Shown piece by piece: positions 57,861-64,000 of a DNA stretch of 64,000 bases. The notes under the pieces were generated by a model. It was not told the DNA's origin and did no database searches. It saw only the letters and a program-made list of their open reading frames with translations. The stretch spans positions 1 to 64,000 of the forward strand of contig JBDHVC010000020.1 of the NCBI GenBank assembly GCA_039809495.1, read 5' to 3'. A program made the translations under genes and the position numbers. Source of the stretch: JAFLCL01 sp039809495. Lineage in GTDB: Bacteria; Myxococcota_A; Polyangia; Polyangiales; Sandaracinaceae. Every line of letters starts with the position of its first letter. Position 1 is the first letter of the stretch.

Positions 57861-58481
57861 GCCGTCGCGCTCGTCCCGCGCGGCCGCGGGGACGAGCCCG
57901 CGGGCGACGAGGAGCGCGATGACCCGATCGCGCGAGGCCTCGACGTCGGCGCCGTCGTCTCCGACCACGAGCGCGGGCGCCTCGGGCGCCTCGTAGGGCG
58001 CGTCGATGCCGGTGAAGTCGCGGAGCTCCCCGGCGCGCGCGCGGCGATAGAGCCCCTTCGGATCGCGCGCCTCGCAGACCTCGAGCGGCGTGGCGACGAA
58101 GACCTCGAGGAAGCGCGCCTCGGAGACGATCGCGCGAGCGCGCTCCCGATCATCACGCGCGGGCGAGATGAAGGCCGTGATGACGAGGACGCCCGCGTCG
58201 ACGAGGAGCCGCGCCACCTCGGCGACGCGGCGGATGTTCTCGCGCCGATCCGCCGCGGAGAAGCCGAGATCGGCGGAGAGCCCGTGCCGCACGTTGTCGC
58301 CGTCGAGCACGTACGCGACGACGCCCCGCTCGACGAGCGCCTTCTCGATCCGCCGCGCGAGCGTGCTCTTGCCCGAGCCCGAGAGCCCCGTCAGCCAGAG
58401 GACCGCGGCGCCGTGCCCGAGCAGGCGGCGCCGCTCGTCCGGCGTGACGAGGCCCTCGTGCCAGGTGACGTTCGTGCTCAT
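57858..58481 (-). CDS. cysC: Adenylylsulfate (APS) kinase
   Basis: 207 residues from the ATG at 58481. It phosphorylates APS to PAPS with ATP in sulfate activation (cytoplasm). Walker A is TGLSGSGKST (31-40). DGDNVRHGLSADLGFS and ADRRENIRRVAEVARL are the APS-binding and lid signatures, FISPARDDRERAR replaces the usual FISPFR block, and DPKGLYRRARAGELRDFTGI completes the family pattern. No ATP sulfurylase gene is adjacent, so the rest of the pathway lies elsewhere. A TAGACG hexamer lies about 9 nt upstream. Confidence 0.94.
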   Translation of the reverse strand: MSTNVTWHEGLVTPDERRRLLGHGAAVLWLTGLSGSGKSTLARRIEKALVERGVVAYVLDGDNVRHGLSADLGFSAADRRENIRRVAEVARLLVDAGVLVITAFISPARDDRERARAIVSEARFLEVFVATPLEVCEARDPKGLYRRARAGELRDFTGIDAPYEAPEAPALVVGDDGADVEASRDRVIALLVARGLVPAAARDERDG

Positions 58482-58524
58482 CGCGTCGCGTCTAGCACGC
58501 CACCCGGCGCGGCGCGCCGCGCCG

Positions 58525-59646
58525 TCAGCGGCACGCCTGCGTCCGAGACGAAAGCGAGGCGCCGCAGCCGACGCCGGATATGGGATAGCATGTCGTGAAT
58601 TGCGCCGTCGCGCCGCAATTCGGGACGGATCCGACCCAGCCCGAGGCGTCGCAGCTCCCGCGGCATTCGACGTTCCCCGTTCGAACCTCGGGATCGTCCG
58701 CGCCGCTGCAGTCGTAGTCGTAGAAGGGCGGGAGGTACCCGCCCGACGCGCGCGTCGTGAAGTAGCGCGTCTGGCCCGGGAAGATGTCGGCGTTGCGATC
58801 GTTACAGTCCGCGGCGCTCGAGCGCGCGGCGCGCCAGACGCCATCGGCGCACGTCGAGGGCGCGACGCGCGGCATCGCGCAGTCGCTCCGCGTCTCGCCA
58901 GCGGTCGGGGTGAACCCGTCCCGATCGCAGTCGGCGAAGTAAGCGGCCGTCGGCAGGCCCTCGTCGATGGCCCCGTCGCAGTCGTCGTCGGCGTCGTTGC
59001 ACGTCTCCGCCGCGCCCGGATGGATCGCCGCGTCGCCGTCGTTGCAGTCGCCCCCGACCGCGACGAAGCCCGATGGCGCCGTGCAGCCCGTCATCGAGAG
59101 GTCGTCGCGACCGTAACCGTCGCCGTCGGCGTCGCGGAAGAAGCTCAAGAGCACGCCCTCGTCGATCGTGCCATTGCAGTCGTCGTCGACGCCGTTGCAC
59201 GCCTCCGTCGCGCCGGGGTGGACGCTCGCGCGCGTGTCGTCGCAGTCCGTCGCGGGGCCGACGTAGCCCTCGCGCGCCTCCGCGCACGCGTCGAGGGGCG
59301 CGTCCGGGTCGCCGAACCCGTCGCCGTCCCCGTCCGCGTAGAGGGTCGGGAACGGACAGGGCGCGGCGTCCGCGGCGCTCGCGGCGTCCGCGGCGCTCGC
59401 CGCGTCGAGCGGCGGGCCCGCGTCCGCGTCGCTGTCCGCGTCCGTCGGGGCCTCGCCGTCGTCGGGCGCGACGCGGGCGTCCTCGACGCTGGGCGTCGCG
59501 GCGTCCGCCGCCTGATCCGCGACACACACGCCGCCCTCCTCGACGAAGCCGGCCGGGCACGCGGAGGAGCCGCCGCAGCCGACGAGCGCGGCGATGAAGA
59601 GCGAGAGAGGAACGATCGATCGCAGGTGCTTCACGGAGGGCCTCAT
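58525..59646 (-). CDS. MopE-type metal-binding-repeat lipoprotein
   Basis: 373 residues from the ATG at 59646 (an ATG at 59670 adds eight residues). The signal peptide ends in lipobox LVGC. A long Asp/Ala-rich linker (about 45-100) contains a tandem AADAAS repeat. Three repeats of the putative metal-binding family PF11617 follow, each with CNGVDDDCNGTIDEG-like sequence (also CNDADDDCDGAIDEG) and GDxDCND-type acidic turns. The Cys-rich end (NVECRGSCDASGW; CYPISGVGCG) is probably disulfide-bonded. Such repeats were named from copper-regulated MopE-like proteins; calcium or copper binding is likely but not shown. It is surface-anchored by inference. Confidence 0.82.
   Translation of the reverse strand: MRPSVKHLRSIVPLSLFIAALVGCGGSSACPAGFVEEGGVCVADQAADAATPSVEDARVAPDDGEAPTDADSDADAGPPLDAASAADAASAADAAPCPFPTLYADGDGDGFGDPDAPLDACAEAREGYVGPATDCDDTRASVHPGATEACNGVDDDCNGTIDEGVLLSFFRDADGDGYGRDDLSMTGCTAPSGFVAVGGDCNDGDAAIHPGAAETCNDADDDCDGAIDEGLPTAAYFADCDRDGFTPTAGETRSDCAMPRVAPSTCADGVWRAARSSAADCNDRNADIFPGQTRYFTTRASGGYLPPFYDYDCSGADDPEVRTGNVECRGSCDASGWVGSVPNCGATAQFTTCYPISGVGCGASLSSRTQACR
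59363..59398 (-). repeat. 18-bp tandem repeat in the linker of the MopE-like protein
   Basis: Two perfect adjacent copies of GCGGCGTCCGCGGCGCTC (plus-strand view) encode an Ala/Asp/Ser repeat in the disordered linker. Confidence 0.8.
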
Positions 59647-59729
59647 GAGTTGGGTGGAGCGCGCGCTCATCGGGCCGAGCCCGCCGTCGTTGCCTCACCC
59701 GCGACGCGCGGCTTAGCGTACGCGCCGCG

Positions 59730-60860
59730 CTAGGGCGAGCCCGCCTGGGCGCGCTCTCGCTCGCGCAGGCTCGTGACGCCCTCGTTGTGCGTCTCGAGCG
59801 TCGCGCTGAAGCGGTGACGACCGCCGCCGCTCGCGACGAAGTAGAAGTCGCCGTGCTCGGCGGGCTCGAGCACCGCGCGGATCGCGGCGAGCCCAGGGTT
59901 CGAGATCGGGCCGGGCGGCAAGCCCGCGCGCCGGTACGTGTTGTAGGGGTTGTCGGCGTCGTCGAGCATCGCGCGCGTGATGCGGCGCCCATCGAAGCCG
60001 GCGCACGAGGGCCGGAGCGGCTCCTCCTCGCAGCCGTACGAGACGGTCGGATCGGCCTGCAGGCGATGGCGCGGGAGGAACGTCTCGCTCTCGAGCCGGT
60101 TCAGGAACACGCCCGCGATGATCGGCTGCTCCTCGGGGACGACCGCCTCCTGCTCGACGATCGACGCGAGGACGAGGATCTCATGCGGCCCGAGCCCGAG
60201 CCGCGCGAGCCGGCGCCGGCCCGGCGTCTCCACGCCCTCCGCGAAGAGCGGGCGCGTCTGCGCGCGGTAGGCGCGGACGAAGCGGCGCACGAGCTCGCGC
60301 GGATCGGAATTCGTCACGAGCGTGTACGTCTCGGGGAAGAGATACCCCTCCGCGCTCGGCCCCGGGATCCCGAGCTCGTCGAGCAGAGCCCGATCGCTCG
60401 TCGCCTCGAGGAACGCCTCCTCGTCGCAGATCCCCCAGCGCGAGAGCCGGCGCGCGATGTCGTGTCGATCGAAGCCCTCGGGGACGAGGAGCGTGATCGA
60501 TGCCTCGCCGAACCCCTCCGCGAGCCGCGCGACCAGCGTCCGGACGCTCATGTCGGCGCGCAGGCGCACGGCCCCCCGGCGCAGGCGCGGCTCGGCGCCG
60601 AGCAGCCGCGCGTAGAGCGCGAAGAGGCGCGCGTCGTCGATGGCGCCGAGGCGCGCGAGCTCGCGCGCGACCGCGTCGAGGTCGTCGCTCGGCCGGATGA
60701 CCAGCGCGAGCTCCGTCGCGCTCGGGACCACGGCGCGCGACGCGCTGGGGTAGACGAGGAAGAGCCAGCCGAGCGCGACGATGACGAGGCCGACGACGAG
60801 CGCGACGACGAGCTCGAGCGCCCGGAGCCTCGCGCTCGAGCGGGCGCGACGGCGCGTCAC
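59730..60860 (-). CDS. mltG: Endolytic murein transglycosylase MltG (YceG family)
   Basis: 376 residues from a GTG at 60860 that overlaps the ruvX stop (GTGA). A single N-terminal membrane helix (about 16-37) anchors it in the inner membrane. A LysM-like region (SATELALVIRPSDDLDAVAR) precedes the YceG domain, with VPEGFDRHDIARRLS, EGYLFPETY, and the catalytic Glu236 in LASIVEQEAVVPEEQP, then LQADPTVSYG and NPYNTYRRAGLPPGPISNPG. The enzyme cuts nascent glycan strands and sets their length. The pairing with ruvX, by overlap, is common in bacteria and supports both assignments. Confidence 0.93.
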   Translation of the reverse strand: MTRRRARSSARLRALELVVALVVGLVIVALGWLFLVYPSASRAVVPSATELALVIRPSDDLDAVARELARLGAIDDARLFALYARLLGAEPRLRRGAVRLRADMSVRTLVARLAEGFGEASITLLVPEGFDRHDIARRLSRWGICDEEAFLEATSDRALLDELGIPGPSAEGYLFPETYTLVTNSDPRELVRRFVRAYRAQTRPLFAEGVETPGRRRLARLGLGPHEILVLASIVEQEAVVPEEQPIIAGVFLNRLESETFLPRHRLQADPTVSYGCEEEPLRPSCAGFDGRRITRAMLDDADNPYNTYRRAGLPPGPISNPGLAAIRAVLEPAEHGDFYFVASGGGRHRFSATLETHNEGVTSLRERERAQAGSP

Positions 60861-61318
60861 GCGCGCGGCTCCACGCGGTGGACGAGCGCGCGCGCGCGGA
60901 CCGCGTCGCTCGCCTCGAGGTAGGCCTCGAGCAGGAGCGCCGCCGCCACGCTGTCGAGCCTGCCGCGCTGCTCCTTCGCGGAGCGACCCGAGGCGCGCAT
61001 CGCGCGTGAGGCGGCCACGCTCGTCAGGCGCTCGTCCCAGAGCGCGACCGAGCACGCGAGCGCGAGCGAGAGGCGCGCCCCGAGCGCGCGCGCCTTCAAG
61101 GCGGCGGGACCCTCACGCCCGCTCAGCTCGAGCGGCAGCCCGAGCAGCACGAGCTCGACCCGCTCCGCGCGGACGAGCCCCTCGACGTGGGCGAGCGCCT
61201 CCGCCTCGCTCGTGATCGACAGCACCGGGCGCGCCTCGGCGAAGCGATCGTCCGCGTCGGCGAGGGCGAGGCCCCAGCGCTTCTCTCCAGGATCGACCGC
61301 GAGGATCCGCGCGACCAT
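60857..61318 (-). CDS. ruvX: Holliday junction resolvase-like YqgF/RuvX
   Basis: 153 residues, RNase H-like fold. Acidic active-site residues are seen in ILAVDPGEKRWG (Asp9), in VELVLLGLPLELSG, in WDERLTSVAAS (Glu), and near the end in GRLDSVAAALLLEAYLE (Asp). The family acts in 16S rRNA 5'-end processing and possibly in recombination. The start at 61318 has GAGGTCGGAG just upstream. Its stop overlaps the mltG start. Confidence 0.92.
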   Translation of the reverse strand: MVARILAVDPGEKRWGLALADADDRFAEARPVLSITSEAEALAHVEGLVRAERVELVLLGLPLELSGREGPAALKARALGARLSLALACSVALWDERLTSVAASRAMRASGRSAKEQRGRLDSVAAALLLEAYLEASDAVRARALVHRVEPRA

Positions 61319-61371
61319 CTCCGACCTCTAGCGCGGGCACGCGCACGCGTCGAAGCAAGCGCGGCGCTCCG

Positions 61372-63519
61372 TCAGTCCGCGGCGAGCGTGAGCTGGACGC
61401 CCACGCTCCGGCCCGGGAGCGGGAGGCCGAGCACGTCGTAGCCGCGCGCGTCGAGGACGTCGCGGACGAGCACGTCGAGGCGCACCCGCTCCCCGACGAA
61501 GCTCGCCGAGACCCCGACCCCGAGCGTCGTCCGCTCGGGGATCGTCACGAGCCCGGCCGGATCCGCCGTGCTCGCGCCGACGTGCTCGAGCTCGATCCAG
61601 AGCCGCCCGGACGAGAGCGCGCCCACCTCGCGCACGTAGCCCTCGACGCGAGCCGAGGCGACCACGCTCGGCCGGAGCGGGAGCGCGACGCCGGTCGTCG
61701 TATCGCGCGCGTCGAGCAGGGTGAGCGCCCCATCGACGCGGAGGTGCGCGAGCAGATCGGCCGAGACGCCGGCCTCGAGCCCCGCGAGCTCCGCCCCGAG
61801 CACGTTCATCGGCACGGCCTGGTTCGTGGTGATGCGCTGGTAGCGGATGAGATCCTCGACGCGCGTGAGGAAGCCGCGCACCTCGGCGCGCCCGCGCAGC
61901 CCCTCCGTCCTGCCCGCGACGACGGCGCCGACGTCGCCCGCGATCGACGTCTCGGGGCGGAGGGCGGCGTTCCCCGCGAGGTAGCCGCGATCGCCGAAGA
62001 GCTCGAGGCTCGAGGGCGCGCGCGTCCCCGCCGAGGCGCTCGCGACCAGCGAGAGCACGCGCGCGAGCTCGACGAGCACCGAGAGCCTCCCCGTCGGGAG
62101 CGCGAGCTCGACGGTGCGCGCCCCCAGCGCGCGCTCGAAGCTCGCGTCCTCGAGCGCCGCGAACGAGCCCTCGACGCGCCCCGCGATCCGCCCCTCGAAG
62201 CGCACGTCGTCGCCCCCGAAGGCGAGGCGCGGCTCGAGGCCGATCGCGACCTGGTCGCGTCGGCTCGCGGTCCTCGCGCGCTCGGGCGCGAGCGCCTCGA
62301 GCAGCCGATCGCGGCTCTCGAGCCCCTCGTGCGCGTAGGAGACGATCCCCGCGAGCACGAGCCCGTCGACGATCGCGACCTCGGCGCTCGCGCGGGCGTC
62401 GACGCGCACGAGCTCATCGCGCGGCTCGCGAGGGACCTGACCGAATTGCGCGAGGGGATCACTCGCGCGGCGCTGCTCGACCCCGACCCCGACCGACGTG
62501 GAGACGCGCCAGGCCGCGCCCTGCGCGCGCTCCGGATCGCGGCCACCCTCGACCCAGCTGGCCGAGAGCGCGCCCGCGTAGCGCGCCATCGCGCGCCGTC
62601 CGACCGGATCGTCGACGAAGCGCGCGGGCGAGGGCGCGAGCCCGCCGGTCCGCTCGAGGGCCGTGACGAGCGCCCCGACGCGCCCCCCGAGCCAGCGCGC
62701 GTCGAGGTGGAGGACCCCGCTCCCCTCGAGGAGCTGAGCGTTCTGTCGCTCCCGATCGCGATCGTCGCTCGGATCGAACGCGGTGCCGCCGTCGTCGCGA
62801 TACGGGAACGTGTTCGCGGCAGAGACGACGCCCGCGCCGGCGTGCACGGCGAGCTCCGAGCCGCCGACCGCCGCCGAGATGCGCGCCTCGTGCCGCTCGA
62901 AGCTCCCCTCGCCGAGCGTGAGCTCGAAGCGCCGCTCGCGGACCGCGCGCGGCACGAGCCGGACGACCCCGCCGATCGCGCTCGAGCCGAGGAGGAGGGG
63001 CGCGCCGCCGCGGTACACCTCGACCCGCTCGAACATCCAAGGGGGGAGCGTCGAGAGATCCGCCGCCGAGCCGTCGGCCGCGACGAGCGGCAGATCGCCC
63101 ACGAGGACGCTCGTGTGCTCGGCCTCCGCGCCGCGCAGGGAGAGCGCGGTGAAGCCGCCATAGCTCGACGTGCGACGCGCCCGCGCGCCGGGGACGTCGC
63201 GCAGCGCCTCGTCGAGCGTCTCGAGCGCGCGCCCGCGGTCGGTGAGCGCGATGGTCGTGGCCGACGCGCTCGCGTCGACGTCCTCGACCCCGAGCCTCGC
63301 GACCTGGACGCTCGCCCCGAAGCTCGGGAGCTCCTCGTCCTCGAGCGCGTCGAGCTCGTCGTCATCCGTCGGAGCGCGCGGCGCATCCTCCGCGGCGCGA
63401 GGCGCCGATCCCGAGCGCGCCTCGTCGGGTCGCGGCTCCTCCGCGCGCGCACGCGCGACGACGAGCGCCGAGGCGGCGACGAGCGCGATCGCCGCGACCG
63501 GTGGGCTCGCGCGCGTCAC
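61372..63519 (-). CDS. TonB-dependent outer-membrane receptor
   Basis: 715 residues from a GTG at 63519 that overlaps the stop of the upstream membrane gene. The signal peptide ends near ARARA, followed by an acidic, probably disordered stretch (about 27-65). The plug domain (about 70-190) shows TLDEALRDVPGARARRTSS, FTALSLRGAEAEHTSVLVGD, and ERVEVYRGGAPLLLGSSAIG, which are typical. A 22-strand barrel is expected after that, ending in an aromatic/hydrophobic strand (SVGVQLTLAAD) without the usual terminal Phe. It imports scarce ligands such as siderophores or cobalamin with TonB energy; the ligand is unknown. No convincing TonB box was found. Confidence 0.88.
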   Translation of the reverse strand: MTRASPPVAAIALVAASALVVARARAEEPRPDEARSGSAPRAAEDAPRAPTDDDELDALEDEELPSFGASVQVARLGVEDVDASASATTIALTDRGRALETLDEALRDVPGARARRTSSYGGFTALSLRGAEAEHTSVLVGDLPLVAADGSAADLSTLPPWMFERVEVYRGGAPLLLGSSAIGGVVRLVPRAVRERRFELTLGEGSFERHEARISAAVGGSELAVHAGAGVVSAANTFPYRDDGGTAFDPSDDRDRERQNAQLLEGSGVLHLDARWLGGRVGALVTALERTGGLAPSPARFVDDPVGRRAMARYAGALSASWVEGGRDPERAQGAAWRVSTSVGVGVEQRRASDPLAQFGQVPREPRDELVRVDARASAEVAIVDGLVLAGIVSYAHEGLESRDRLLEALAPERARTASRRDQVAIGLEPRLAFGGDDVRFEGRIAGRVEGSFAALEDASFERALGARTVELALPTGRLSVLVELARVLSLVASASAGTRAPSSLELFGDRGYLAGNAALRPETSIAGDVGAVVAGRTEGLRGRAEVRGFLTRVEDLIRYQRITTNQAVPMNVLGAELAGLEAGVSADLLAHLRVDGALTLLDARDTTTGVALPLRPSVVASARVEGYVREVGALSSGRLWIELEHVGASTADPAGLVTIPERTTLGVGVSASFVGERVRLDVLVRDVLDARGYDVLGLPLPGRSVGVQLTLAAD

Positions 63520-64000
63520 GACCCGTCGCCCGCCGCCTGGCGCAGCCGCTCGAGCGCTCGGAGCGCGCGCTCCGCCTCCGCGCGACGCCCCTCCTCGAGG
63601 TCGAGGGCGAGGAGCCGCTCCAGCTCACGCTCCGACGCCGTGCCCGCGACGCGACGCGCCTCGAGCCTCGAGCGCTCGTCCTCGCCCCGCGGCGCCCAGT
63701 GGTCCTCGACGTAGCGGCGAGCGTCGAGCGCGCCCGCCTCGTGCGCCGGGTCCGCCGAGATGAAGGGCCCGAGCATCCAGCTCGCGAAGAGGAACGAGCC
63801 GAGCCAGACGACGAGCCGATCCTGCAGCCGCCGCTCCCCCCACGCGATCCACGCGAGGATCAGCGCGAAGAGCGCGAAGAGCGGGATCATCGACGAGGTC
63901 CCGACCCACCCGAAGAGGTAGCGGCCCGCGTTGTAGGGCGCGAAGTCGTAGCGGACGAGCGGCCGGAGCAGCTGCGGGAGCGGGCGCGTGAAGGCCTCGG
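63516..64000 (-). CDS. Membrane protein, C-terminal part (5' end outside window)
   Basis: The frame is open to base 64000 on the minus strand (phase from 63998), so the gene starts beyond the window; the internal ATG at 63890 is not the true start, because the codons before it read VRYDFAPYNAGRYLFGWVG and are plainly coding. The visible ~160 residues have one or two hydrophobic helices (MIPLFALFALILAWIAW; LVVWLGSFLFASWMLGPF) and an Arg/Glu-rich helical tail (AERALRALERLRQ). No family is recognised. Its stop overlaps the start of the TonB-dependent receptor, so it is co-transcribed and may assist that receptor. Confidence 0.65.
   Translation of the reverse strand, partial: EAFTRPLPQLLRPLVRYDFAPYNAGRYLFGWVGTSSMIPLFALFALILAWIAWGERRLQDRLVVWLGSFLFASWMLGPFISADPAHEAGALDARRYVEDHWAPRGEDERSRLEARRVAGTASERELERLLALDLEEGRRAEAERALRALERLRQAAGDGS

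Overview
The window is very GC-rich (above 70% by impression), with GC-biased third codon positions, frequent GTG/TTG starts, short intergenic gaps and 4-bp stop/start overlaps. Together with many secreted lipoproteins (Asp/Ala-rich linkers, Cys-rich modules, thrombospondin type 3 repeats, MopE-type metal-binding repeats, FG-GAP/VCBS repeats, vWA domains), a MYXO-CTERM-like tail and a type IV pilus motor ATPase, this points to a chromosomal segment of a Myxococcota bacterium, probably a Polyangiales/Sandaracinus-like lineage. That placement is inference. I see no rRNA, tRNA, CRISPR array, insertion sequence, phage or plasmid gene. No gene-free stretch exceeds about 250 bases.

Layout. 1-8919: end of a C2-like protein, an FG-GAP lipoprotein, an M23 peptidase fused to a degenerate transglycosylase domain, a membrane-anchored unknown, an AI-2E/PerM-family transporter and a PilT-type ATPase. 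9162-15947: hisD, a barrel-plus-TSP3 protein and three tandem paralogous vWA lipoproteins. 16013-22748: a CorC/HlyC protein and a chaperone island (DnaK with a small partner gene, and a divergent J-domain/TPR protein sharing a domain with that partner). 22794-31050: argF-argD, a subtilisin-like protease, a membrane protein, a DUF4398-like/OmpA lipoprotein pair and pcnB. 31119-41583: a sigma54 activator, then one tight operon of response regulator, histidine kinase, TolC-type channel, adaptor and RND pump, then a second sigma54 activator. 41644-53114: FG-GAP and PEGA proteins, nadE, an acyltransferase, pckA, an LD-carboxypeptidase, a DedA protein and a DUF4112 protein. 53172-64000: a beta-propeller protein, a CxxCH lipoprotein, cysC, a MopE-like lipoprotein, mltG-ruvX, a TonB-dependent receptor and the 3' part of a membrane gene cut by the window edge.

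How it works together. The content is mostly envelope biology (outer-membrane and lipidated proteins, cell-wall enzymes, efflux, pilus retraction) mixed with core metabolism (histidine, arginine, NAD, sulfate activation, gluconeogenesis). Two genome-scale signals stand out. First, many genes have a TANNNT -10-like hexamer only 5-11 nt before the start codon, which implies leaderless or nearly leaderless mRNAs. Second, a recurrent GC-rich element begins at stop codons; two full copies of about 154 bp carry three hairpins with changed but still pairing arms, and shorter copies are scattered through the window.
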